From: DAOUBA01 sp034432855
GTDB taxonomy: Bacteria; Chloroflexota; Anaerolineae; B4-G1
Assembly (NCBI GenBank): GCA_034432855.1
Contig: DAOUBA010000003.1
Span: forward strand, 1-46,671
Length of the DNA stretch: 46,671 bases
Direction of reading: 5' to 3'
Shown here: one piece after another, positions 23,417-31,840 of the stretch
How the letters are laid out: each line of letters begins with the position of its first letter
Numbering within the stretch: position 1 is the first letter of the stretch
The notes under the pieces: generated by a model
What the model saw: the letters and a program-made list of their open reading frames with translations, nothing else
Databases searched by the model: none
Told to the model about the DNA's origin: nothing
Made by a program: the position numbers and the translations under genes

Positions 23417-26400
23417 ATTGAACCTGCAAACCTTTCGCATTCCCCCCAAAGAGTACCGTGAAATCCCTTTCTGGTCGTGGAACGACGCACTTGATCCAGA
23501 GGAATTGACAAGGCAGATCGCCCTGATGGATGAGGCTGGATGGGGCGGCTTTTTCATGCACGCGCGCGTGGGACTGCGTACCGCGTACATGGGGCGGCAC
23601 TGGATGGCCTGCGTCCGCGCCTGCGTTGAGGCGGCGCACGAGCGTGGCATGGGCGCCTGGCTCTACGACGAGGACAAGTGGCCGAGCGGTTTTGCCGGCG
23701 GCCTGAGCGTCGCCGCCAATCCGGCCTACCGTGCCCGTTGCCTGGTCTGCAAAGTGGATAACCGTCCCGCGCTGTTGGCCGAACGCATCGCTACCTTCGC
23801 CGCGCGCGAGGTCGGCGGACAACTGACCGACATCCGCCCTGCCGACCCACCCCCGTTCGAGGACGAAGCCGACCGCGTGGTCCAATTCTACCCATTGACC
23901 TTTCCGCTGGGTACAGCATGGTTCAACGACTATACCTACCTGGATGTGTTGAGCGCCGACGCCGTGCGCGCCTTTCTGGAATCCACCCATGAAGCCTACG
24001 CCCAGGCCATTGGAGAGGAATTCGGTAAGACCGTGCCGGGCATCTTTACCGACGAGCCCCAGTTCCGAGTGCCCGCCGATCAGATGGCCGTCCCCTGGAC
24101 GGATGGCTTTCCCGAATACTTCCGGGTATGCAACGGCTACGACCTGCTGCCCCACCTGCCGGCACTCTTTTTCGACGTCGGCGAATTCCACGCCGTGCGC
24201 TACGACTATTGGCGTACCGTCACCCGGTTGTTCGTAGAAGCCTATACCCGGCAGATATTCGACTGGTGCGACCGGCACGGGTTGGCCTACACCGGCCACT
24301 ATAACGCCGAGGACACACTGCTCAGCCAGATTCGCTGGATCGGCGCGGCGATGCCCCACTATCCCTACATGCACATCCCCGGCATAGACAAACTGGGACG
24401 CGAGATCAATGCGCATGCCGGCACCGTGCTCACGTTCAAACAACTCGATAGCGTCGTGTGCCAGACGGGCAAGCCCAGAGCACTGTGCGAGAACTACGGT
24501 TGCGCCGGGCAGGATTTCGCCCACGCCGGACGTAAGTGGATCGGCGATTGGGCCTACGTGCTGGGCATCACCCTCAATAACCCGCACCTCTCGCTCTACA
24601 GCATGCGTGGCGAGCGCAAGCGCGACTATCCGCAGAACATCTTTTACCAGCAGCCCTGGTGGCCCGAAAATCGCCTGATCGCCGATTATTTTGCCCGCCT
24701 GAGTTACGTCCTCAGCCAGGGCCGGCGAGTGGTGGACATCCTCGTGATCCATCCCATCGGCAGCGCCTGGGCCCTCTACCGGCCCGACGCAACCCGTGCC
24801 GTGGACCAACTCGACCGGGCGCTCGACGCACTGCTGATGACGCTGATGAACAACCAACGCGATTTCCACCTGGGCGATGAGATGGTGATGGAAAAGGATG
24901 CAAGATGCAGGATGCAGGAGGCAAGATGCAGGATGCAGGAGGCAAGGGGCAAGATACAGGGGGCAAGAGGCAAGATGCAGGATGATGAGGGCCCGTTCCT
25001 GCAGATTGGTGAGATGGCGTATCGGTTGGTGATTGTGGCGCCGGGGGTGACGCTTGCCGCCAATACCGTGCGGCTCCTGCGCGAGTTTGCCGCTGCCGGT
25101 GGCCCGGTGTTGGCGCTGGAGCCGCTCCCGACTTTGATTGACGGCCGGCCTGCCGACGGGCCGGTGTTGCCGGAAACGACCCGCGTGGTGACGCTCGACA
25201 CTTTGCCCGATGCCCTCGATGATCTGTTGCCCTTCGACTTACGTGTTCCAGGCCGCCCCGCCATTTGGGCATACCACCGCCGGGTCGGTGAAGCCGACGT
25301 CTACTTTCTCGCCAACACCGATCTCGACACCGGCGGCAAGGCAACGGTATACCTGCGCGGCACCGGTTACCTGGAGGAATGGGACCCGGCGACCGGTGAG
25401 ACACATCCACTTCCCAACCGCCAGCACGAGGGCATCATCGAGGTCACACTCGATTTTCCTCCTATTGGCTCTCACCTGCTCGTGCTGCACCGCAACCGCG
25501 CGCCGGTGATGGTCGCCTCACCCACCGAAGAAGTCGTGGCCGAAATCCCGCTGGGCGATGTCTGGCACCTGACTCTTGAAGGCCCCAACGCGCTCACACT
25601 CGATACGGCTCAGGTGCGGCTCGAGGGCGAAGAGGACTGGAGCAGACCAATGCACATTCTCGATGCGCACGCCCTCGTCGCCAGAGCGGGAACCGGTACC
25701 CCCTTTGCCCTGCGTTTCACCTTCGATGCGGCAGTCTGTCCCGCCGGGCCCGTTTGTCTGGTCCTCGAGTCGCCCGAGCGCTTCTCCATCACGGTCAACG
25801 GCCAGAGCATCCCCAATACCGATTCAGGCTGGTGGACCGACATCGCCTTCCGCAAGGTCGAAATTAGCACTGCTATTCGGGGAGGCCGCAATGACGTCGT
25901 GCTCCGTGGGACGTTCGCCCGTGATATGGAACTGGAGAGCATCTACCTCATCGGCGATTTCGGCGTGCAGGGACGGCGGTTGAGGGAAGAGAACCGGTGC
26001 AACGGTCAGGTCTTTGACCGTTACGCGCCCGACTTTTGCCTGGTCGAACGGCCGGAGCGCGTGCGGGCCTCAGATAGCCCCGGAGGGCTGGCGTTGGACT
26101 TTACGGCGCAGGGCCTGCCGTTCTTTGCCGGGCGGGTCACGTTGCGTCAGGCCATCACGCTGCCGACGGTTGGCGGGCGCGCCGTGCTGGAGATTCACAA
26201 CCTGCGCGCAGCCGTCGCCCACGTTGCCGTTAACGGCCGGCGGGCGGGCACCGTCGCCTGGCCGCCGTATCGGGTGGACCTGGGCACAAGCCTGCACCCC
26301 GGCGAGAACCAGATCGAGATCGAACTGGTGGGCACGCTGCGCAACCTGTTGGGCCCGCACCATCTCTCCGGCGGCGACCTGGCCTGGACCGGGCCGGCCC

Positions 26401-26489
26401 AGTTCCGTGACAAGAGCCGCTGGACGGAGGATTACATCCTGGTGCCCTTCGGCTTCGACCGCGCGACGCTGGTCGTATTTGCCTCGTAA
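23409..26489 (+). CDS. GH106-like alpha-L-rhamnosidase
   Basis: A 1026-residue glycoside hydrolase. The N-terminal catalytic barrel begins with REIPFWSWNDAL and DEAGWGGFFMHAR and contains the YDEDKWPSGFAGG signature of GH106-type rhamnosidases; a carboxylate-rich FTDEPQF motif lies near 218. Beta-sandwich regions fill the C-terminal half, with SPERFSITVNGQSI and HVAVNGRRAGTVAWPPY as jelly-roll signatures. No signal peptide, so it is predicted cytosolic. Codons about 497-527 are an in-frame insertion of repeat D (ARCRMQEARCRMQ type). ATG 23409 overlaps the deacetylase stop. Rhamnose released here would feed RhaM and RhaA downstream. Confidence 0.82.
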   Translation: MTELNLQTFRIPPKEYREIPFWSWNDALDPEELTRQIALMDEAGWGGFFMHARVGLRTAYMGRHWMACVRACVEAAHERGMGAWLYDEDKWPSGFAGGLSVAANPAYRARCLVCKVDNRPALLAERIATFAAREVGGQLTDIRPADPPPFEDEADRVVQFYPLTFPLGTAWFNDYTYLDVLSADAVRAFLESTHEAYAQAIGEEFGKTVPGIFTDEPQFRVPADQMAVPWTDGFPEYFRVCNGYDLLPHLPALFFDVGEFHAVRYDYWRTVTRLFVEAYTRQIFDWCDRHGLAYTGHYNAEDTLLSQIRWIGAAMPHYPYMHIPGIDKLGREINAHAGTVLTFKQLDSVVCQTGKPRALCENYGCAGQDFAHAGRKWIGDWAYVLGITLNNPHLSLYSMRGERKRDYPQNIFYQQPWWPENRLIADYFARLSYVLSQGRRVVDILVIHPIGSAWALYRPDATRAVDQLDRALDALLMTLMNNQRDFHLGDEMVMEKDARCRMQEARCRMQEARGKIQGARGKMQDDEGPFLQIGEMAYRLVIVAPGVTLAANTVRLLREFAAAGGPVLALEPLPTLIDGRPADGPVLPETTRVVTLDTLPDALDDLLPFDLRVPGRPAIWAYHRRVGEADVYFLANTDLDTGGKATVYLRGTGYLEEWDPATGETHPLPNRQHEGIIEVTLDFPPIGSHLLVLHRNRAPVMVASPTEEVVAEIPLGDVWHLTLEGPNALTLDTAQVRLEGEEDWSRPMHILDAHALVARAGTGTPFALRFTFDAAVCPAGPVCLVLESPERFSITVNGQSIPNTDSGWWTDIAFRKVEISTAIRGGRNDVVLRGTFARDMELESIYLIGDFGVQGRRLREENRCNGQVFDRYAPDFCLVERPERVRASDSPGGLALDFTAQGLPFFAGRVTLRQAITLPTVGGRAVLEIHNLRAAVAHVAVNGRRAGTVAWPPYRVDLGTSLHPGENQIEIELVGTLRNLLGPHHLSGGDLAWTGPAQFRDKSRWTEDYILVPFGFDRATLVVFAS
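24896..24985. repeat. Repeat family D inside the rhamnosidase gene
   Basis: GATGCAGGAGGCAA units repeated about six times with variation, read in frame as Lys-Asp-Ala-Arg-Cys-Arg-Met-Gln units. It sits in a loop before the strand GEMAYRLVIVAPG. Confidence 0.9.
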
Positions 26490-26637
26490 ACGCAAGCGTT
26501 GGAGCGCTACCTCGGCCATCCTCCCTGCCCTGGCCCCCCATTTCCCCCTCTGCGGCGGAGCGGGAAAGGGAGGACGGCAGATAACATCTGATTCCTTGCG
26601 ATTATTTTCGTTTGCTTACTTTTATTGCTTTTTATTG
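26490..26637. other. Gap holding a GC-rich hairpin and an AT-rich upstream element
   Basis: The 320-base stretch between the rhamnosidase and the DeoR gene has no gene. Positions 26520-26577 hold an imperfect GC-rich hairpin (TTTCCCCCTC against GAGCGGGAAA) related to repeat family G. Positions 26600-26637 are T-rich and lie directly upstream of the deoR -35 box, as an UP element would. The rest (promoter, operator, repeat G) is listed separately. Confidence 0.55.
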
Positions 26638-26666
26638 TTGACAAATGGTGCGGAGTCTGGTATAAT
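26638..26666 (+). promoter_or_regulatory. Perfect consensus promoter of the DeoR gene and sugar operon
   Basis: TTGACA (26638-26643), a 17-nt spacer and TATAAT (26661-26666), the strongest promoter in the window, with AT-rich DNA upstream. Predicted start near 26673, inside the operator palindrome. Confidence 0.85.
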
Positions 26667-26669
26667 GAC

Positions 26670-26684
26670 CTTGACAATGTCAAG
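26670..26684. promoter_or_regulatory. Candidate DeoR operator
   Basis: CTTGACA-a-TGTCAAG is a perfect 7-1-7 inverted repeat at the predicted transcription start of the DeoR-family gene. A second, half-intact copy lies at 26798. This placement would allow self-repression. Confidence 0.6.
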
Positions 26685-26702
26685 TTTGCTTGCCGGGTTG
26701 AT

Positions 26703-26779
26703 CTCACCCATCCCCACCCCGGCCCTCCCCTTCCCTCTCCGCGTCGGAGAGGGGAGGGGAGGGTGCGGGAGGGGTTAGG
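26703..26779. repeat. Repeat family G (CCCTCTCC/GGAGAGGG), leader copy
   Basis: A GC-rich hairpin in the deoR leader: CTCACCC...CCCTCTCC-gcgt-CGGAGAGGGG...GGGAGGGG. Related sequence is found in frame in the alcohol dehydrogenase at 37126. It separates the two operator copies by about 110 bases. Confidence 0.8.
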
Positions 26780-26797
26780 AGAGGTCAAACCCCGAAA

Positions 26798-26812
26798 CTT
26801 GACATTGTCGTG
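26798..26812. promoter_or_regulatory. Second candidate DeoR site, half intact
   Basis: CTTGACA-t-TGTCGTG repeats the left arm and the centre of the site at 26670, with a degenerate right arm. It touches the GTG at 26810. Two sites spaced across a repeat could support looping. Confidence 0.45.
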
Positions 26813-27628
26813 TTACACACAGTTCCACGAATTCCCCGAATTGGAGGCGACAAGATAGCCCGCGATCTATTCCTCCAGGAACGTCGGGAGCGCATCCTGG
26901 CGCTGCTCGAGCAGGAAGGCCGTGTCTCGGTCGCCACGCTCAGCGAGCGGCTCGGCGTATCACAGGCCACCATCCGCAGCGATCTCGACGCCCTGGCCGC
27001 GCAACGCCTGTTGACCCGCACCCACGGCGGCGCGATTGCCGCGAACCGCGCGGGACTCGAACTCTCGTTCGACGTGCGTCGCCGGCTGCACACCGTGCAA
27101 AAGGAGCGCATCGCCGCAGCTGCTGCCGCGATGGTCACCGACGGTGACGCCATCCTGCTCGATGCCAGCACCACCGCGTTGGCGCTTGCCCACCAGATCA
27201 AGGGGCGGCGCGAATTGACCGTGCTCACCAATGGCGTCTTGATCGCCCTGGCCCTGCTCGACGCCCCCGAGATCACGATCCTCATGCCCGGCGGGTTTCT
27301 GCGCCGTGACTCGGTCTCCATTGTCGGCGCTGAAGGTCACGAGTTTATCGAGAAATACAACTTCCAGAAGGGTTTCTTCGGTGCCAAAGGGCTTACGCTC
27401 GAGGAAGGACTGACCGACGTCAACAGCGCCGAAGTCGCCATCAAAAGGGACATGGTCGCCCACGCCCGGCAGGTCGTTGCGATCGTGGATAGCAGCAAGT
27501 GGGGGCAGGTCGGCCTGGCGTCGTTCGCCTCGATCGCGCAGGTGGATTGCATCATCACCGATCAGGGCGCTCCACCCGACATGGTCGCTGCGCTCCGTAA
27601 GGCCGGCGTGGATGTAATCATCGCCTGA
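26810..27628 (+). CDS. DeoR/GlpR-family transcriptional regulator
   Basis: A 272-residue sugar-phosphate-sensing repressor. An N-terminal helix-turn-helix begins LQERRERILALLEQEGRVSVATLSERLGVSQATIRSDL (here residues 21-58), followed by the HGGAI motif and the ISOCOT-like effector domain with DASTTALALA, LTNG and DSSKWG. The start is uncertain: GTG 26810 overlaps an operator copy and lacks a ribosome site, while a perfect GGAGG at 26843-26847 sits seven bases before an ATA codon at 26855, which would give a 257-residue protein of the usual family length. It heads the rhamnose gene run and probably controls it. Confidence 0.88.
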   Translation: MLHTVPRIPRIGGDKIARDLFLQERRERILALLEQEGRVSVATLSERLGVSQATIRSDLDALAAQRLLTRTHGGAIAANRAGLELSFDVRRRLHTVQKERIAAAAAAMVTDGDAILLDASTTALALAHQIKGRRELTVLTNGVLIALALLDAPEITILMPGGFLRRDSVSIVGAEGHEFIEKYNFQKGFFGAKGLTLEEGLTDVNSAEVAIKRDMVAHARQVVAIVDSSKWGQVGLASFASIAQVDCIITDQGAPPDMVAALRKAGVDVIIA

Positions 27629-27653
27629 GCATAGCCGCAATAGGTCAATCTGA

Positions 27654-27703
27654 GGTGGCACGGGCTTTCGAGCCCGTGCCGGCCGGCTGGAAAGCCTGCC
27701 ACC
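27654..27703. repeat. Repeat family J, nested hairpin
   Basis: GGCACGGGCT-ttcg-AGCCCGTGCC is a perfect 10-bp stem with a TTCG loop (27657-27680). Outer arms GGTGGCA and TGCCACC (27654-27660, 27697-27703) enclose it and a second small hairpin. It lies between deoR and rhaM and may attenuate transcription or stabilise the downstream message. Confidence 0.7.
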
Positions 27704-27750
27704 ACTTGCAGACCCGATGCGGGCACAGAAAGCGTATGGAGGACAGTGAT

Positions 27751-28074
27751 ATGAAACGGGTCGGATTCCTGCTCAAAGTGAAAGAAGACAAGGTGAAAGA
27801 GTACAAAGAGCATCACAAGGCCGTCTGGCCGGAAATGCTCGACGCGCTTCGACGCAACGGCTGGCACAACTATTCGCTATTCATGCGGGAGGACGGATTG
27901 CTCTTTGGCTACTTTGAAGCCGCCGAGAGTTTCCAGGCCTCGCTGGAGGGCATGGCCAAAGAAGAGGTCAATACCCGCTGGCAAGAGTTCATGGCGCCGT
28001 ATTTCGAGGGAGTGGAAGGGGCCCATCCCGACCAGATGATGGTGGAACTCGAAGAAGTATTCCACCTCGATTGA
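27751..28074 (+). CDS. rhaM: L-rhamnose mutarotase
   Basis: A 107-residue enzyme that interconverts alpha and beta L-rhamnose. It follows the RhaM pattern closely: HHKAVWPEMLDAL near 21-33, WHNYSLF, LLFGYFEAAESF and the C-terminal VELEEVFHLD. E. coli RhaM is 104 residues. GGAGG nine bases upstream supports ATG 27751 over an in-frame ATG at 27736. It lies just before rhaA as expected for a rhamnose locus. Confidence 0.93.
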   Translation: MKRVGFLLKVKEDKVKEYKEHHKAVWPEMLDALRRNGWHNYSLFMREDGLLFGYFEAAESFQASLEGMAKEEVNTRWQEFMAPYFEGVEGAHPDQMMVELEEVFHLD

Positions 28075-28118
28075 AGAACCACCTTGAGCAAGATGCAGCA
28101 CATTGAGGTGTTGAGACG

Positions 28119-29393
28119 ATGAGCAACGGTCACGACGATAAACTGGTGCAAGATGCCTACGTGCTGGCGCGGGAGCGTTACGCCGGGTACGGCGTGAATA
28201 CCGACGCGGTGCTGGAAACCCTGGCCGGCATCTCGCTCAGCCTGCACTGCTGGCAGGGCGATGACGTGGGGGGATTCGAGTCTCCCGGCGGCGAATTGGG
28301 CGGGGGCCTTGCTGCAACGGGCAACTATCCCGGCAAGGCACGCACGCCCGACGAACTGCGCGCCGACCTGGACAAGGCCTACAGCCTCATCCCTGGCGGG
28401 CATCGCCTGAACCTCCACGCGATCTATGCCGAGACCGGCGGCAAGAAAGTCGAGCGCAACGAGTTGGGGCCGGAGCACTTTGCCGGCTGGGTGGATTGGG
28501 CCAAAGAGAAGGGCCACGCGCTCGACTTTAACCCGACCTGCTTCTCGCACCCGCTGGCCGCGAGCGGCTTTACGCTCGCCAGTTACGATGAGGGAATCCG
28601 GCGCTTTTGGATCGAGCACTGTATCGCCTGTCGTCGCATCGGCGCATACTTTGGACGTGAACTGGGCACGCCGTGTGTCACCAACATCTGGATTCCGGAT
28701 GGCTTCAAGGATACGCCGGTGGATCGGAAGACGCCACGGGAATTGTTGAAAGACTCGCTCGATCAAATCCTGGCCGAAGAGATTGACCCCCGATACAATC
28801 TCGATTCCGTGGAGGGCAAACTGTTCGGCCTCGGCTCGGAAAGTTACGTCGTCGGCTCGCACGAGTTCTACCTGGGGTATGCACTCACCCACCGCATTCT
28901 CCTGTGTCTCGACAGTGGCCATTTTCACCCCACCGAGACCATTGCCGACAAACTCTCCGCCGTACTGACGTATCTCGACGAGATTCTCCTGCATGTCAGT
29001 CGAGGGATACGCTGGGATAGCGATCATGTGGTGATCCTCTCCGATGACGTGCAGGCCATCGCGCAGGAAATCGTGCGCGGCGGCTATCTGGGGCGTGTGC
29101 ACATCGGGCTGGATTATTTCGATGCCAGCATCAACCGTGTGGCAGCCTGGGTCATCGGGGCGCGCGCGATGCAGCGTGCTTTGCTGCTGGCGCTTCTGGA
29201 GCCGCTCGAGCGGTTGCGTGAACTCGAAATCGCGGGTGATTACACCGGGCGGCTGGCGCTCCTGGAGGAACTCAAGGGCCTGCCCTCCGGCGCGGCGTGG
29301 GACTATTTCTGCCTGCAGCGGGGCGTCCCCGTGGGATCGGCCTTTATGGATGAAATCCGCGAGTACGAGAGGCAAGTGCTGGTCAATCGTTGA
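28119..29393 (+). CDS. rhaA: L-rhamnose isomerase
   Basis: A 424-residue metal-dependent aldose-ketose isomerase that turns L-rhamnose into L-rhamnulose. Recognisable segments are SLHCWQGDDVGGFE near the start, LNLHAIYAE, DFNPTCFSHP, the metal-site region CLDSGHFHPTETIADK and WDSDHVVIL, HIGLDYFDAS. Length equals the family (E. coli RhaA about 419). ATG 28119 has a weak ribosome site. Confidence 0.95.
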   Translation: MSNGHDDKLVQDAYVLARERYAGYGVNTDAVLETLAGISLSLHCWQGDDVGGFESPGGELGGGLAATGNYPGKARTPDELRADLDKAYSLIPGGHRLNLHAIYAETGGKKVERNELGPEHFAGWVDWAKEKGHALDFNPTCFSHPLAASGFTLASYDEGIRRFWIEHCIACRRIGAYFGRELGTPCVTNIWIPDGFKDTPVDRKTPRELLKDSLDQILAEEIDPRYNLDSVEGKLFGLGSESYVVGSHEFYLGYALTHRILLCLDSGHFHPTETIADKLSAVLTYLDEILLHVSRGIRWDSDHVVILSDDVQAIAQEIVRGGYLGRVHIGLDYFDASINRVAAWVIGARAMQRALLLALLEPLERLRELEIAGDYTGRLALLEELKGLPSGAAWDYFCLQRGVPVGSAFMDEIREYERQVLVNR

Positions 29394-29411
29394 ACGCATT
29401 GGCGGTGAAAC

Positions 29412-30701
29412 GTGAAGTTCCACCTGTTGCACCCACGTGACCAACTGGTCACCATCATGAATCGCATCTACCACAACGGAATGACTACTCTCTCTGGCGG
29501 CAACCTCTCCGTTCTGGACGATGACGGCAGCCTGTGGATCACCCCTGCCGGTGTAGACAAGGGTAGACTGATGCCCGAAGACATCATCTGTGTGCAGCCG
29601 GACGGCGTGGTGGTGGGACCGCACAAGCCCTCCTCGGAGTATCCCTTCCACCGCGCCATCTATGCCCAACGCCCTGACCTGCGCGCCGTCGTCCACGCGC
29701 ACCCGCCGGCCCTTGTCTCTTTTAGCATCGTGCGTCGCGTTCCCGATACCAGCATCATCCCGCAGGCGCGGCGAGTGTGCGGCCCGGTCGGTTACGCCCC
29801 CTACGCGCTCCCCGGCAGCGAGCAGTTGGGCGCAGCCATTGCCGCTACCTTTGCTCAGGGCTTTAACGTGGTCCTGCTGGAGAACCACGGCGTTGCGACC
29901 GCCGGTCCCGACTTGCTCATGGCCTTCCAACGGTTGGAGACGCTGGACTTTTGCGCCCGCACCTTGCTCAGCGCCCAGAGGCTTGGGCCGATCAGCACGC
30001 TGACTGAAGAGCAGTTGGCGCTTCTGGACACACGCTGCCATTTCCTGCCCGAGTTCGCGCCGGCTCAGCACAGCAGCCGGGAGCGAGAGATGCGTGGGCA
30101 GGTGGTCGAAATTGTCCTTCGTGCCTGCGAGCGTTACCTGATGATCAGCACCGAGGGCGTGGTCTCGGCGCGGGTGGACGAACGCGACTTTCTGATCACA
30201 CCTACTGGTATGGATCGCGGGAGTTTGGAGATTGAGGACCTTGTGCTCATCCGGGATGGCCAACGAGAACGCGGCAAACTGCCGAGTCGCTCGGTCTGTA
30301 TGCACATGGCCATCTACCGTACCCATCCTGCCGTCAACTGCGTGATCACGGCCCAATCGCCCAATGCTACTGCTTACGCCATCACCGCGGCCGGATTTGA
30401 TACGCGGGTCATCCCCGAAAGCGCCATTCTACTGCGGAACGTTCCTGTGCTTCCCTACGGTGTGCAGTTCCAAGAGCCACAACGGGTGGCCGATGCTCTG
30501 GGGAACGCAGTAGTACTCCTCATTCAGAACGACGCCATTTTGACTGTAGGCGATACGGTACTGCAGGCCTTTGACCGTCTCGAGGTAGCCGAGTTCAGCG
30601 CCAAGGCGCTCATTGACGCCCAGGGCCTGGGCAAGTTTGTCCCCATTGGGGAACAGGAGATTGAAGACGTGAGAAAATCCTTGAACCAGGAAGACAAGTG
30701 A
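29412..30701 (+). CDS. Tandem class II aldolase with a degenerate second domain
   Basis: A 429-residue protein made of two class II aldolase/adducin domains. The first (about 1-200) keeps the zinc ligands HAHP (His 95 and His 97) and ENHG, the fold signature TLSGGNLSVLDDDGSLWITPAGVDKG (residues 18-43) and could cleave rhamnulose or fuculose 1-phosphate to DHAP and lactaldehyde. The second (about 225-420) has the same layout (TEGVVSARVDERDFLITPTGMDRG, 247-270) but the HxH position reads TAQSP and the later His position reads IQNDA, so zinc cannot bind. GTG start at 29412. The stop overlaps the next gene by four bases. Confidence 0.85.
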   Translation: MKFHLLHPRDQLVTIMNRIYHNGMTTLSGGNLSVLDDDGSLWITPAGVDKGRLMPEDIICVQPDGVVVGPHKPSSEYPFHRAIYAQRPDLRAVVHAHPPALVSFSIVRRVPDTSIIPQARRVCGPVGYAPYALPGSEQLGAAIAATFAQGFNVVLLENHGVATAGPDLLMAFQRLETLDFCARTLLSAQRLGPISTLTEEQLALLDTRCHFLPEFAPAQHSSREREMRGQVVEIVLRACERYLMISTEGVVSARVDERDFLITPTGMDRGSLEIEDLVLIRDGQRERGKLPSRSVCMHMAIYRTHPAVNCVITAQSPNATAYAITAAGFDTRVIPESAILLRNVPVLPYGVQFQEPQRVADALGNAVVLLIQNDAILTVGDTVLQAFDRLEVAEFSAKALIDAQGLGKFVPIGEQEIEDVRKSLNQEDK

Positions 30702-31828
30702 ACCACCGGGAGCACACTCTTGCTGTCCTGAACTACCAGGACTATGACCGGCTGCCCATCGTCCATTTTGGCTATTGGAACGAGACGCTGGACAAGTGGG
30801 CGGCCGAGGGACACATCACGCCGGAGCAGGCCCGCGCCTGGGCCGACGGCAACGCAGTAGACGTCGAGATCGCCGCCAGGTTGGGCTTCGACTTCAACTG
30901 GGCGTGCGCCTCCTTCGGCGTCTACACCGGCCTGCTGCCGCCCTTCGAGACCCGAGTGCTGGAGGAACTGCCCGACGGCTCGCGCAAGGTGGTCAATGCC
31001 AACGGCGTCGTGATCATCGAAAAAGACGGCGCGGCGGGGATTCCACCGGAAGTGGACCACCTGCTGAAGGGCCGCCAGGAGTGGGAAGAACATTTCCTGC
31101 CGCGCCTCCAATTCGCGCCCGAAAGAGCCTGGGTCAGCCAGCAGCAGGTTGACGATGTGCGCACAGGGCGCTGGGCCTACCCCGTGCAGGTCTGGTGTGG
31201 CAGCCTGTACGGCTATATCCGCGACTGGGTCGGCATGGTCAATCTGGCATACCTGCAGGTGGACGATCCGGCGCTGTTCGACGAGATGATCGAGACGCTG
31301 GGTGAACTGACGTTCGCGTGCGTCGAGCGCGTCCTCGAGCAGATTCCCGCCGACGTGACGCCGGATTACGGCCACTTTTGGGAGGACATTTGCTTCAAGA
31401 GCGGGCCGCTGGTCAACCCGCGCGTGTTCCGTGAGAAGGTCGGCCCGCACTACCGGCGCATCACCGATCTACTGCGCAGCCGGGGCATTACGCTGGTCTC
31501 GGTGGATTGCGACGGGCTGATTGATGCGCTCATCCCGGTCTGGCTGGAGAACGGTGTCAACGTGATGTTCCCCATCGAGGTCGGCACGTGGAACGCCAGT
31601 ATCGCTCCCTGGCGGGAAAAGTACGGCCGCGAGTTGCGCGGCGTGGGCGGGGTGGATAAGCGGGTCTTTGCCCGCGATTATGCCGCAATTGACGCCGAGA
31701 TTGAGCGGCTCAAACCGCTGGTGGCCCTCGGCGGCTACATCCCCTGTCCCGATCATCGCCTGGCACCCGACGCGAAGTGGGAGAATGTGCAGTATTATTG
31801 CGACAGAATGAGAAAGACGTTTGGGTAA
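30698..31828 (+). CDS. UroD-family protein in a sugar operon
   Basis: A 376-residue member of the uroporphyrinogen decarboxylase superfamily, which also contains corrinoid and cobalamin methyltransferases. The family fold is visible in LPIVHFGYWNE, DPALFDEMIETLGE, GHFWEDICFKSGPLVNPRVFREKVGPHYRRI and VSVDCDGLIDALIPVWLENGVNVMFPIEVG, each cited as a short marker. The aligned porphyrin-site residues of true UroD are not apparent. The GTG start overlaps the aldolase stop (GTGA). Its role among deoxysugar enzymes is unknown; a catabolic lyase or C1 transfer is a guess. Confidence 0.82.
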   Translation: MNHREHTLAVLNYQDYDRLPIVHFGYWNETLDKWAAEGHITPEQARAWADGNAVDVEIAARLGFDFNWACASFGVYTGLLPPFETRVLEELPDGSRKVVNANGVVIIEKDGAAGIPPEVDHLLKGRQEWEEHFLPRLQFAPERAWVSQQQVDDVRTGRWAYPVQVWCGSLYGYIRDWVGMVNLAYLQVDDPALFDEMIETLGELTFACVERVLEQIPADVTPDYGHFWEDICFKSGPLVNPRVFREKVGPHYRRITDLLRSRGITLVSVDCDGLIDALIPVWLENGVNVMFPIEVGTWNASIAPWREKYGRELRGVGGVDKRVFARDYAAIDAEIERLKPLVALGGYIPCPDHRLAPDAKWENVQYYCDRMRKTFG

Positions 31829-31840
31829 CGGGGAGGCGTG

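Noticed and set aside
27909..30356. Long open minus-strand frame of 815 codons opposite rhaA and the tandem aldolase
   Set aside because: It is the antisense shadow of recognised plus-strand enzymes in GC-rich DNA and shows no motif or ribosome site.
29412..30701. Two aldolase genes joined by a sequencing error
   Set aside because: The linker between domains is in frame with no sign of lost start or ribosome site, and the second half has drifted at the zinc ligands, which fits an old duplication.
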